Shown: positions 22,976 through 33,869, counted from the first letter of the stretch. The stretch: 64,000 bases of DNA from Ascaphus truei (GCA_036426205.1 CM071570.1:54550676-54614675), one strand, 5' to 3'. Translations and numbers: made by a program. The notes: generated by a model not told the origin, from the letters alone.

Positions 22976-23900
22976 TGTTTGAGTCTGGGAGTGTTTGAGT
23001 CTGGGAGTGTTTGAGTCTGGGGTGTTTTGAGTCTGGTGAGTGTTTTGAGTCTGGGAGTGTTTGAAGTCTGGGAGTGTTTGAGTCTGGGAGTGTTTGTAGT
23101 CTGGGAGTGTTTGAGTCACTGGGAGTGTTTGAGTCTGGGAGTGTTTGAGTCTGGGAGTGTTTGAGTCTGGGAGTGTTTGAGTCTGGGAGTGTTTTGTTCT
23201 GGAGTGTTTGAGTCTGGGAGTGTTTTGAGTCGGGGATGTTTGATCCTGGGAGTGTTTGAGTCTGGGGAAAGTGTTTTGAGTCTGGGAGTTTGATCTGGGA
23301 GTGGTTTTGAGTCTTGGAGGTTTGAGTCTGGGGTTTTTGAGTCTGGAGTGTTGGAGTCTGGGAGTGTTTGAGTCTGGGAGTGTTTGAGTCTGGGGAGTGT
23401 TTTGAGTCTGGGAGTGTTTGAGGTCGGGGAGTGTTTGAGTCTGGGAGTGTTTGAGTCGGGGAGTGTTTGATCTGGGAGTGTTTGAGTCTGGAGTTTTTGA
23501 GTCTGGGATGTTTTAGTCTGGGTGTTTGAGTCTGGAAGTGTTTGAGTCTGGGAGTGTTTGAGTCTGGGAGTGTTTGAGTCTGGGATTGTTTGAGTCTGGA
23601 GTGTTTGAGTCTGGAGTGTTTTGAGTCTGGATTGTTTGAGGTCTGGAGGTGTTTGAGTCTGGGAGTGTTTGAGTCTGGGATGTTTGAGTCTGGGATTGTT
23701 TGAGTCTGGGATGTTTGAGTCTGGGAGTTTTTGTGCAGTCTGGGAGTGTTTGAGTCTCTGTGAGGTGTTTGAGTCTGGGAGTGTTTGTGAGTCTGGGAGT
23801 GTTTGAGTCGGGAGTGTTTGAATCTGGGAGTGTTTGAGTCTGGGTTGTTGAGTCTGGGATGTTTAGTCTGGAGTGTTTGAGTCTGGAGTGTTTGTGAGTC
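22972..23900 (+). repeat. Minisatellite, 16-bp unit GAGTCTGGGAGTGTTT, copy 1 array
   Basis: Roughly 58 units of GAGTCTGGGAGTGTTT. Nearly all deviations are single-base deletions or insertions, not substitutions. Long ORFs on the minus strand are threonine, proline and serine repeats generated by the array and are not genes. Confidence 0.97.
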
Positions 23901-23929
23901 GTTGGTCTTTGGTGAGTCTGTTGTGTGTT

Positions 23930-24392
23930 CACCCTCTCCCTGTGTTCCCTCTCCCTGTCCTCCCATCCCTGTCCCCCATCCCTGTCGCCCTCTCCCTGTC
24001 GCCCTCTCCCGTCCGCTCGCCTCCCCCCTGTCGCTCCTCTCCCTGTCGCCCTCTCCCTGTCGCCCCTTCCCTCCCTGTCGCCTCTCCCTGTCGCCCCCTC
24101 CACACACCCTTGTCCCCCTCCCCTCAACCCTCTCCCTTCGCACTCTCTCTGTCCTTTGTCCTCTCATCTTTGTCTCTCACTTCCCTCATTGTTCGCTCAT
24201 CCTCTCTGTCGTGGTCTCTCATTGTCTCTCAATCTCCTCTGTGTCTGTGTCTCTCATTGTCTCTCAATCGCTCTGTGTCCTCATTCTCTCAACTCTCTGT
24301 GCTCCAGGCTCCATCTCTCTCACTGTCTCTCATCGCTCGCATCTCCGCAGTGTCTCTCTTGTCCGCTCAATGCTCCTTGGGGGAGAGAAGTG
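23930..24392 (+). repeat. CCCTCTCCCTGTCG array followed by TCTCTCAAT-type repeats, copy 1
   Basis: About 14-15 bp pyrimidine-rich units (CCCTCTCCCTGTCG) up to 24125, then TCTCTCATTGTCTCTCAATC-type units to about 24370. All three overlapping plus-strand ORFs here are repeat translation. Confidence 0.9.
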
Positions 24393-25992
24393 CTCAACAT
24401 CAACAACTTGTTTTTCTTAAGGCATCAAGGAAAGTGTTATTTTGTGTCCAAGGCATAGGGTAACAATCTGGTTAAGAGAACACCTCTGGAGTCACAACGC
24501 ACCTGTTATGATATGATGAAGGAACAGGTAACAATAGTGGTGGTGTAGCTCTCAGAGTAGCCTACAGGCTCAATAAACCCCACCAGCATGGTCACCTTCT
24601 TTGCTCAGAAATAAAGGGCTTGAAACATATAACTTTTCAGGATAAAACAGATAAGGAATGATATCCGATAACACACAAGAAGACCACCTACAGAATAAGA
24701 TTTCCTCAGAAAAAAAAAGATCTTTCAGCCCTCTGGAAAAGGGCAAAACTGGAGGGTGGGTTTGTCAGGAAAAGGTGAGAAAGTACTCTTCTTCAATGGA
24801 AAGATATTGGAATTATGGAACAGTCTTCAGTGGAGACTGAAACAATGTAGGCATTCAAAACGGCTTCAGACAGGGATGGCTATCCAGAATTTAAATATAG
24901 GTATGGATCCTATATTTTGTGCGGTTACACAGAGGTAGGAAAGAAGGCAGACTACGTGGACCAAGTGGTTCTTATCTTCCATCAGTTTCTATGCCTGGAG
25001 AACAGCAAATTCATGGTCAAACCAGCCAGTACAGAAGTTACAAAGACTAAAACGTCATAGTCTATTAATCGTGCTGTATAGCGAACGGGTTTGGCATGAA
25101 GCAATATTGAGGGAAAAAGCAATAGTAGGGAGGAAAAAGCATTTAGGGAAAAAAGAAGCATAGTGAGGGGAAAAAAAAACTAATTCTGAAACTAATGTGA
25201 AACGCTATGCTTTTATATACAGAACGAGATCTCCCCTACAAAACGAGCAAGTAGATTAGGATGTACTTAACTACATCATGGAACCAACCTGGATTTACAG
25301 ACCCCATGAAATAGTAGCTGCGTCCTGAGGCAAACCCAAGGCTTAATATAATATCACTGTGCAAAAAGATTTTATTGACAGATGTGTGCCCTGCATCATG
25401 GTCTGCTCACAACTCAATCCCTAATGATAAGGTCACCCTTAATTAAGGCTTAGAAAAGCAACATCAAAATTCATGCCAAGGTTTGATAGATCACCGTACC
25501 TTGGACCACGTATGGGCAACTGGGACTGTGCGTTGCTCCAATGTGAGTGTAGATGGATGTAGGACCATCCAAACCCATAGTCCCAAGGGCTAGCTGAGTT
25601 TTTATCTACACACCTCATTCTTGTGAACCTCTCAAGTTAGTCTCTGACCAGTGTTCCATATATCTGATTCTAGGGTGAGCCCAGGTAGCCACGACACTGT
25701 CTTCTGTGGTCATTGTCCTGATGCTTACCACCCCCCTTTTATAGTGTTAGCATTTTCCTACTATACTCGACGGTAACTTTCCCATTGGTAATTCACAGAG
25801 GATTCATTGTCAACCAGACATTTGTTTGAGACCACTATATGGACTGTCTCATTATTCAATCCCTATAGGAGTCAATATGCATCAGGTCTTGAGTCTCACA
25901 AGATTGGTATTATAGGTCATCAAAAAAACCTGACAACTTTATTATACAGACTTTATTGCAATATATGTTCCCTTGTACTATTGAGCACCGTT
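24393..25992 (+). repeat. Segmental duplication, copy 2 (unique part)
   Basis: Direct repeat of 21333-22975 at an offset of about 3.0-3.06 kb. Relative to copy 1 it differs mainly by single-base deletions, many in short homopolymers (AAAGG to AAGG, GGGTAA to GGTAA). That is a sequencing-error signature more than an evolutionary one. Confidence 0.9.
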
Positions 25993-26945
25993 TGAGTCTG
26001 GGAGTGTTGGGATGTTTGAGTCTGGAGTGTTTTAGTCGTGGAGTCTGGGAGTGTTTGAGTCTGGAGTGTTTTTAGTCGGGATGTTTGGTTGGGAGTGTTT
26101 TAGTCTGGAGTGTTTGAGTCTGGGAGTGTTGAGTCTGGAGTTTGGTCTGGGAGTGGTTTGAGTCTGGGAGTTTGTGAGTCTGGGAGTGTTTGAGTCTGGG
26201 AGTGTTTGAGTCTGGGATGTTGAGTCTGGGAGTGTTTTAGTCTGGGATTTTTGAGTGTTTGGGAGTGATTTGAGTCTGGGAGTGTTTGAGTCTGTGAGTG
26301 TTTGATTCTGGGAGTGGTGTGAGTCTGGGAGTGTTTGAGTCTGTGGAGTGTTTGAGGTCTGGGAGTTTTTGAGTCTGGGAGTGTTTGAGTCGGGGAGTGT
26401 TTGAGTCTGGGAGTGTTTGAGTCTGGGAGTGTTTGAGTCTGGGAGTGTTTGAGTCGGTTGTATTGGTTTGAGTCTGGGATGTGAGTCGGGGTAGTGTTTG
26501 ATCTGGGAGTGTTTGAGTCTGGGAGTGTTTTGAGTCGGGAGTGTTTGAGTCTGGGAGTGTTTTGAGTCGGAGTGTTTGAGTCTGGGAGTGTTTGAGGTCT
26601 GGAGTGTTTGAGTCTGGGATGTGTTTGAGTCTGGAGTGTTTGAGTCTGGAGTGTTTGAGTCTTGGAGTGTTTGAGTCGGGAGTGTTGATCTGGGAGTGTT
26701 TGAGTCTGGGATGTTTGAGTCTGGGATGTTTGAGTCGGGGGTGTTTGAGTCTGGGAGTGTTTTGAGTCTGGGAGTTTGAGTCCTGGGGTGTTTGAGTCGT
26801 GGGAGTGTTTGAGTCTGGGAGTGGTTTGATGGTCTTGGGAGTGTTTGAGTCTGGGAGTGTTTGAGTCTGTGAGTTTTGAGTCTGGGATGTTTGAGTCTGG
26901 AGTGTTTGAGTCTGGATGTTTGTTCTGGAGTGTTTGGTCGGGTTT
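25990..26945 (+). repeat. Minisatellite, 16-bp unit GAGTCTGGGAGTGTTT, copy 2 array
   Basis: Second array of the same unit, about 950 bp, starting at the same junction (TTGAGCACCGTTTGAGTCTG) as in copy 1. The same indel noise is present. Confidence 0.97.
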
Positions 26946-26954
26946 GGGGAGTCT

Positions 26955-27190
26955 GTAGGTGTTCACCCTCTCCCTGTGTCCCGCCCTCCATCCCTGTCGC
27001 CCTCCCTTCACCTGTCGCCCTCATCCCTGTCGCCCTCTCCCTGTCGCCCTCTCCCTGTCCCCTCTCCCTGTCCCGCCCCTCCCGTCGCCCTCTCCCTTTC
27101 GCCTCCCCTGTCGCCCTCTCCCTGTCCCCTCACCCGGTCGCTCCTCCACCCTCTCCCTTCGCACTCTCTCTGTCTTTGTCTCTCATCTCT
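26955..27190 (+). repeat. CCCTCTCCCTGTCG array, copy 2
   Basis: Counterpart of 23930-24125, same 14-15 bp unit. Beyond it the pyrimidine-rich repeat is much longer than in copy 1. Confidence 0.9.
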
Positions 27191-27900
27191 CTGTTTCTCT
27201 GCATTGTCCCTCCAATCCTCTCTGTGGTCTCTCATGTCTCCAATCTCTCTGTGTCTCTCATTGTCTCTCAATCTCTCTGGTCTCTCATTGTCTCTCAATC
27301 TCTCTGTGCTCTCATGTCCTCAATCTTCTTCTCCTCATTGTCTCTCATCTCATTGTCTCTATTGTCTATCATCTCTCGTGTCTCTCTCATCTCCCTCATT
27401 GGTCTCTCAATCTCATCGTCTCTCAATTCCTGTTCATCAATCTCTCTTTTCCTCTCATCTCTTTTCTCGAATCTCTCTTCTCTCAATTCTCTGTTCTCTC
27501 AATCTCTCGTGTCTCTCATCTCCTGTGTCTCTCAATCTCTCTGGTCTTCTCAATCTCTCTGTTCTCTCAATTCTCTGTGTCTCTCAATCTCTCTTTGTCT
27601 CTCAATCTCTCTGTGTCTCTCAATCTCTCTGTGTCTCTCAATCTCTCTGTGTCTCTCAATCTCTCTGTGTCTCTCAATCTCTCTGTGTCTCTCAATCTCT
27701 CTGTGTCTCTCATTGTCTCTCAATCTCTCATTGTCTCTCAATCTCTCTGTGTCTCTCAATCTCTCTGTGTCTCTCAATCTCTCTGTGTCTCTCAATCTCT
27801 CTGTGTCTCTCAATCTTCTGTTCTCTTCTGTGTCTCTCATTCTCTCTCTCTGTTGTCCAATCTCTCTGCTCTCAAATCCTCTGTGTCTCTCATTGTCTCG
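27190..27900 (+). repeat. 18-bp TCTCTCAATCTCTCTGTG minisatellite
   Basis: Near-perfect 18-bp units between about 27560 and 27815, noisier on both sides. The encoded repeats (ISLCLS on plus, RDTERL on minus) explain the 500-residue ORFs here; none is a gene. Confidence 0.95.
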
Positions 27901-28500
27901 TTTCTCGGTGTGTCTCTCTTTGTTGTGTCTCTCCTCTTTCGGTGTGTCTCTCTCTTTCTCTTGTGTTCTCTCTTTTCCGGTGTGTCTCTTCTTCTCCTGG
28001 TGTGTCCCTCCTCTTTCTCGGTGTGTTCTCCTCTTTCTCGGTGTGTCTCTCTCTTTCTCGTTGTGTCTTCTCTTTCTGGTTGTCTCTCTTTTCTCGGTGT
28101 GTCTCTCTTTGTTCTCTCTTGGTGTGTCTCTCTCTTTCTTTCTTCTGGTGTGTCTCTCTCTTTCGGTGTGTCTCCCTTTTCTCGGTGGTCTCTCTTACTC
28201 GTGTGTCTCTCTCTTCTCGGTGTGTCTCCTCTTTCTCGGTGTTGTCTCTCTCTCTTTCCGGTGTGTCTCTCTCTTTCTCGTGTGTGTCCTCTCTCTCCTT
28301 TCTCGGTGTGTCTCTCTCTTCTCTCTGTTCTCTCTCTTCTCTATATGTTCCCTCTCTCTCTATTGGTCTCTCTCTCTATGCTCTCTGTGTCTGTCTCTCT
28401 CTCTGTTGTGTGTGCTGCTACTCTGTGTGTGTGTGTGTGTGTGTCCTCTCCTCGCTCTCTCGTCCCTCTCCCTCTCACCCACTGTCTCTCTCTCTCACAC
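27900..28500 (+). repeat. TCGGTGTGTCTCTCTCTTTC-type minisatellite and CT/GT tail
   Basis: Units of about 18-20 bp built on GGTGTGTCTCTCT up to about 28320, followed by simple CT and GT runs including (GT)n at 28422-28443. Confidence 0.9.
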
Positions 28501-28925
28501 TCTGGTAATCTTTATTTACCAACCTATATATCTATCCTGCCCTATACTACAAAAACTACACCGAAATAACCTACACTGCTCTCCTCTTCCATCGATCAAG
28601 CTCTCACATGGAAGACCAATCGACTCCCCCTAACCCAGAAGACAGGTTAGGAACACATCCCCTCCAATGTATATTGGAATGACAATAACCTGCATTGGGG
28701 ACTGCAGAGCAGTAAGTATCCGGCATACCACCACACACCACACACCCACCCACACACACACGACTATTGTATTATAATGTTAATACAATAAATACATTTA
28801 TTTCAAAAATAAATGTTGTTCTGACTAGGAATTTATTAAATGTGTTTTTATTTTAACGGGTTGGGGGCGGGACTGGGGGCGGGACTAGGGCGGGGCTAGA
28901 GGGCGGTTTAGGGTCGAGTATATTT
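28501..28925. other. Unique and G-rich spacer, no gene
   Basis: Short unique DNA with CA-rich stretches near 28730-28760 and GGGGGCGGGACT-type repeats at 28860-28905. Confidence 0.5.
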
Positions 28926-28967
28926 TGTGGTTGGGCTAGTAGATTTTGGGTGATTTGTCGAACACTG
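28926..28967 (+). mobile_element. hAT-like MITE end fragment
   Basis: The end GGTGATTTGTCGAACACTG is the inverted complement of CAGTGTTCGACAAACC at 41079, so both belong to one MITE family with hAT-like CAG termini. Only one end is present here. Confidence 0.5.
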
Positions 28968-29054
28968 TATATATATATACATATATAACTATATATAATA
29001 TATTAGTTATATACACACACTATATATATACATATATATTATACAACACACACA

Positions 29055-29245
29055 CACTGTGGTTGGTGCACTAGGGTAGGAACTATAGTGACTATATAGA
29101 TATAGCATATCAGATATATCTATATCTAATATGATCATATATATTATATATCTTATATATATATATATATCTATTCTAGATATATATAATAAGATATATA
29201 TATATATAGATATATTCTCCTACCCTAGTCACCACACCACGTCCC
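29055..29245. repeat. AT-rich foldback with 24-bp arms
   Basis: GTGGTTGGTGCACTAGGGTAGGA at 29057-29080 recurs inverted as TCCTACCCTAGTCACCACACCAC near 29218-29240, with about 135 bp of ATAT palindromes between. It could extrude as a hairpin and is hard to sequence. Confidence 0.7.
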
Positions 29246-29403
29246 CTACTAGGAGTGCTGGTATTATGTGGTTCTGATCTTTAATGGCAGAAACGCTCTT
29301 TCTGCAGCTAAATTTTCATTTCGAGTAGACTGTGTTATGGCTCCAAAAAGAAAGACATCATCATTGCATACATACTGTAACACTCAACTTAAATCTCACG
29401 TAC

Positions 29404-29466
29404 CTCCAACTCAACAAAGCCGCACTGACTGCATATTGCTAGATCACCACCCAGTTTTTCAATTGC
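29404..29466 (-). CDS. TASP1: TASP1 coding exon c (third coding exon), 6 nt missing
   Basis: Acceptor TTTTTCTATAAACAG before 29466 and donor GTACGTGAG after 29404, with phase 0 on both sides as required by exons b and d. The start (AIEKL) and end (VELE) are taspase-1. The middle lacks 3 nt after the CTG codon and single bases at three further places, so it is 63 nt where the captured copy at 20565-20633 has 69. The net loss is a multiple of three, so the frame recovers at the end but the middle residues are wrong. It borders a block rich in indel errors, so assembly error is the likeliest cause; genuine decay is the alternative. It is the only minus-strand copy and sits where the exon is expected. 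Confidence 0.82.
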
Positions 29467-29879
29467 CTGTTTATAGAAAAAGAGAATGTTTCATAGTTTC
29501 TGTTTCTACAACAAAAGAACATTGCGCACAATTATTCCATAGAACCTTACCAAGTGACGTCTTCCAATGAAACATGCACTGAACTACGTAAAAACAGCAC
29601 ATGCTAAGAACATTGCAAAGATGGAACCAATCGTCATTTTGACTAGTTTCTCTTCAACAAATACAAAAAATAAATGCAGTTTCTCTTCAAAACAAAAAAC
29701 AAAAATAAAATGCTCCAGAAAAATAGAGTACCTATTATTCCTCAAGTTAAAAGAACCCATTTGGGAAGCAGGGTTCTCAACGTGATTGGATTAATGAAGG
29801 TCTGGCATGCCAGCATCTTGTTTCAAAGTTGTAATTCACTTACAAGTAATCACAAAATTGGGAAGGATGTGTCTGAAGC

Positions 29880-30920
29880 ATACCACAGCATGAAGGTCAG
29901 ACTAGTCACACATTTGTGAGTATGAACAGGAAATATTGCCTTAACAAAAGAAGGGCCGATCTAGTAAAAAGCAGTTACTCATTACAAAATCCTTCCCCTG
30001 CTTCCCATAAATATTCTCCTTAATGCCTCCTGTGCCGTATTTGTATCCTTACTTGCCAAACTTACATTTTGGCTGGCTCTTGAAACAAGAAACTCAAACT
30101 TCGCAGAACTGAAATGCTGGCCAGCAGAAACCATTTCCCCTCAAATGACATTTTCGGCACTGTGCTTCGCTTATTCCACAGAAGTAAAAGGGTGCATTTT
30201 TGTCCAAGCCAAGTTAGGCAGGATACAAACCAACGAAAGCACAGGTTATGTAATAAACATGCTGGTGCGAGACAAAGAACACTGGAGAAAGTTACTTTTT
30301 TTTTTGACCAGACCGGTGCACTGAAAGTCATTCCTTTCAGATATGAAACTGCATACTTTTCTCGTGTGTAATACACTGGCATGTGTGCGCAATTTGAATT
30401 ACAAAGAGTAAGTGAATTACAAAAATGCCTGCATTCTTGTGCCGCACGATACTCTTTTCTTTGCTGCCATCCAAAAACAAAAAACACACGACCACAAAAA
30501 CATTTGTGTTTTATTTCAAGCTGCATTTACTTATTTAAAAAAAAAAAAACTTCAATAAAATAGGCAATGACAACAGATAAGAAACATTTGGACCACCTAG
30601 TCTTAGCATTTTTTTTTTTTACACGTCTGTTTGATTTTGTTTTGCATTTTCTAACCACCTGTACAATATATGGTTTCACTTAAGTAACTGCACACAAATA
30701 GCATTTGCAGTCTTTTTAGTTTGGAGGCGCACAAACTGTAAATAAGTGTTTTGTCCAAGATCACAAGAGAAACTTCACTTCAAAAAGCAGAGATTTAGCA
30801 CTATACAAAACTATACACACACAGAAACAAAGGGAGAAGGGTAGGGAGTGATCTACTTAACCATACTAATTGAAATAATGAATAGTAATTAAACAAATAC
30901 AATCGATAATTGTGAAATGG
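29880..30920. other. TASP1 intron, nothing recognised
   Basis: AT-rich intron between exon b and exon c. ORFs at 30062-30563 on both strands resemble no protein family. Confidence 0.45.
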
Positions 30921-30924
30921 GTGC

Positions 30925-31048
30925 AAACTGTGAACTGAAAAGTGAATATTGAAATGAAGATGTCAAAATGATTTGCACCCCAAAAGAAAATGTCACTAGA
31001 TCCACCACTAATTTAAAGTAACTTTTATTATTATATACTTAAAACATA
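30925..31048 (-). repeat. Penelope-like element, left terminal repeat, outer part
   Basis: Contains GATTTGCACCCCAAAAGAAA and TTATTATTATATACTTAAAA, which match 36440-36545 in inverted orientation. It is therefore the outer end of the left terminal repeat of the element at 30925-36545, cut by the insertion that starts at 31049. Confidence 0.65.
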
Positions 31049-32390
31049 TACAGCTGAACCCCGTTATAGCGCGCCCCTATATAACGCGAATCCGCTTATA
31101 ACGTGGTTTTCACGTGGCTCCCGTTTAAAAAATAAATAAATAAAAATGTAAATTTTTTTGCACACTGCACACACACTCGCGGCGCACACACACTCGCGGC
31201 GCACTGCACACACTCGCGGCGCACTGCACACCACCTCCGCCACGCACCAACGCCACTGCACCACTCACAACGCCACACTCACTGCACACTCACACACTCA
31301 CCTGCAACACACTGCACACACTGCAACTGCACACTCTCACGTACACTGCACACTCTCGACTTACACTGCACCTACTCTCACAGCACACACTCTCTCCGCA
31401 CACACTCCTCACACGCCACACACTCTCACAGCACACACTCGTCACAAGCACCACTCTCACCAGCGACACCCCTCTCACAGCACACACTCTCACATCACAC
31501 CTCTCACATCCACCTCTCACTCACACACTCTCACAGCTCACACCCTCTCCAGTCACCCACCTCACACCACCTCTCACAGCACACACTCTCACACAAACAA
31601 CTCTCACAGCAGCACACTCTCACAGTCCACCACACTCTCACAGCACACCCTCTCACATCACCCACTCCTCACGCACACACTCTCACAGCACAACACCTCA
31701 TCCGCACACACCTCAACAGCACACACTCCACACTCACACACTCCACAGCACCACTCACACTGCACACACTCACACACTGCACACACTCAACGCCACACTC
31801 ACACTGCACACCCTCACACACTTGCACACACTCACACTGCACACACTCACACTGCCAACACTCACACTGCACCACGGACACCTCACCGCCCCTCCTGCAC
31901 ACACTCACACTGCACACACTCACACTGCACACACTCACACTGCACACACTCACACTGCACACACTACCAGCACTCACTGCTCACAGCACACTCTCACAGC
32001 ACTCACAGCACACAGGGGGGTTGTCGGGAGGAGAGGGGGGTGTCGGGAGGAGGGTGAGTGTGGAGCAGGCTGGGACTCGGAGGGCCTCGTGGGCTAGGCC
32101 CAAAACTGATTATGCCGCGGAGGGCCGTTAGGTGTGGGGGCCTCGGGGGGTGGAGGGGGAGGAAGTGGATGCCGGTGGAGGGGGATGGATGCCGGTGGTG
32201 GGAGGTAAGGAGCAGGTTGCGGCTGGACTCGGAGGGCCGCTGCTGGGGGACTTGTAGGGCTTCCGGCCACCTCTTCCTTCCTTCCCTCCTTACTCCCTCC
32301 CGATCGGGAGCGCGGCGGCCATTTAAAAAATTTTTTGAGGCGGCCGTTTTGTTTTTTCGCGACCCCATTACTAACGCGGTGGTCTCGGGT
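31049..32390 (+). mobile_element. Tc1/mariner-like element with expanded minisatellite, in Penelope terminal repeat
   Basis: Starts at TA then CAGCTGAACCCCGTTATAGC with GCGCCCCTATATAACGCG, a pogo/Tigger-like end. The interior 31158-32010 is a CACACTCTCACAGCA-type minisatellite. GC-rich DNA follows, with CGCGACCCCATTACTAACG near the right edge, but the expected matching end is degraded. Comparing the two Penelope arms shows that this block replaced about 120 bp of the left arm. Confidence 0.5.
31158..32010 (+). repeat. Minisatellite, CACTCTCACAGCACA and CACACTCACACTGCA units
   Basis: About 850 bp of 14-15 bp CA-rich units with frequent one-base indels, cleaner at 31900-31970 where CACTCACACTGCACA repeats exactly. 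Threonine/histidine and cysteine-rich ORFs over it are artefacts. Confidence 0.95.
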
Positions 32391-32475
32391 GGGCCCCACG
32401 AAATCAGTAAATAGCTCGAATGATAAGTAAATGACACCAGCAGTTGGGATGGGACTATCCCTAAACATATGGATA
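32391..32475 (-). repeat. Penelope-like element, left terminal repeat, inner part
   Basis: About 85 bp (CACGAAATCAGTAAATAGCT ... GGGACTATCCCTAAACATAT) that recurs inverted at 36231-36320 with only a few mismatches. Inverted terminal repeats are a known arrangement of Penelope-like elements. Confidence 0.85.
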
Positions 32476-32726
32476 TCCCATAGGGGTTAGTTGGTGCTCC
32501 CTATACTATCCTACAGTAGACGATAGATGCAAGTATACATATCGTCCAGAACGTATTGGGTGCCCTTAGCGCAGTATCAATGCATAAGTAGCATATTGTC
32601 AATACCTAATGCATCAAAAGAACCCTTCCCTCACTGCTAGAGTATAATAATATATAAGGCTATCATGCTGATAAACTGACTGGAGAACACTGTTTTAAAA
32701 CAGCCCCATAACAGAGGCTGATGACA

Positions 32727-32778
32727 ACATCACGTGCCCAACGCACGTTTCCCTCCAATTACAGAGCTTCGTCATGGA
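32727..32778 (-). ncRNA. Hammerhead-ribozyme-like motif of the Penelope-like element
   Basis: The minus strand reads ATGACGAAGCTC, loop TGTAATT, GGAGG, GAAACGTGCGTT. The CTGAYGA-like box, a short hairpin, GAAA and the tiny ACGTGCGT palindrome for helix III follow the type I hammerhead layout reported for Penelope-like terminal repeats. The conserved C before TGA is replaced by A, so self-cleavage is probably lost. Confidence 0.5.
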
Positions 32779-32999
32779 CAATTTTGCAGTGGAGGGCAGA
32801 CGGACCTTATTTATACACTATCGTCTCCATGGAGACGTCATAAACAGTCCGTTATTGCGCATGCGCAATCGATTGCAAACATCATATATATCATATAATA
32901 ACTGTGCGAATGACCTAGTTGATCATGCCTTTACCTCAATAGGTGACCAGCGTTAGGAGTATGAATAATTCAATTGCCAAACATAACGAAACCATTTAC

Positions 33000-33335
33000 G
33001 GTACCTGCGCATGCGTGGGATGATAGACTCCACACTTCAAGTCATACCTCCTTGCGGCCACTGCGCATGTGCACCTTCCGAACCAATCTACAATGCGCAT
33101 GCGTGAGCAAATAGAGTCTTAAGTTGCCTGCATATAATTCATCATGCTGCGCATGTGTGAGGAGATAGACTGACATTACATAAATGCCTGGATTGGTACC
33201 TACGCATGCGTGGGATGATAGACTCCATGCTTCAAGTACCTAATAGAATCTTAAACTGCCTGCATATGATTCATCATGCTGCGAATGTATGGGGTGATAG
33301 ACTGTCATTACATGAATGCCTAGATTGAACCTACA
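33000..33335 (-). repeat. Duplicated segments in the Penelope 3' region
   Basis: GCATGCGTGGGATGATAGAC occurs at about 33009 and 33204. A 78-bp block containing CATCATGCTGCG and GATAGACTG...CATTACAT occurs at 33118-33195 and 33252-33329. Several GCGCATGCG palindromes lie between. Confidence 0.75.
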
Positions 33336-33869
33336 CATATATACCGCAAAACGGTTTGCGCATGTGTAAACAGACATATTGAATAATACCTAATGTTATA
33401 TCATCGCAAAGGAGAAGACATAAGCTGTCACCTAGAGTGATAAAGGCTTAGTTGAGCATCAGCACAAAAACTCAGATGATTGCATTTGCAACGATCAATT
33501 GAAAAAACGCAATATGTCAACAAATAACAGTGAAACTATAATAATAAAATACAGTAAATAAATGAAGAACACGCACAGCCTTTATAATGTCAAAAGGCAT
33601 CACAATGAATTGCATGTATGCGTCAATTACACACTTAAATAAACCTTCAGGAAAAAGGGGTTTATAACATTGGTAATACAGTCACTAATTTGGTATAATA
33701 CAAAGATAAATATTTAATATATTTTAACAATACCATGGTGGAATAGCTCACATAGTGGCAAGCAATAGAGCTCTAATATTTGTCAGAAACAGTCAGTATA
33801 CTCTCTAATAATGAAAAGTAGCAGGACAATAGGTAGAACAATAGAGACAGATCCACGGTCATGACCACA

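Noticed and set aside
22972..23900. Regular repeats resembling a CRISPR array
   Set aside because: Units are contiguous 16-mers without spacers, in a vertebrate intron. It is a minisatellite.
22881..24167. Long ORF (428 residues) rich in TQTLPDSNTPRLKHS repeats, and similar ones at 26032-27024
   Set aside because: It is the translation of the 16-bp minisatellite. A 16-bp unit read in any frame gives periodic peptides, and the frame survives only because stops are rare in the unit.
26876..28633. Three overlapping ORFs of more than 500 residues (ISLCLS and LSQSLCV repeats)
   Set aside because: Pyrimidine-rich minisatellite without stop codons in any plus-strand frame. No start context, splice sites or non-repetitive domain.
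31158..32057. His/Thr-rich ORF of 299 residues and Cys-rich minus-strand ORFs
   Set aside because: They come from the CA-rich minisatellite (CACTCTCACAGCACA); no independent evidence for coding.
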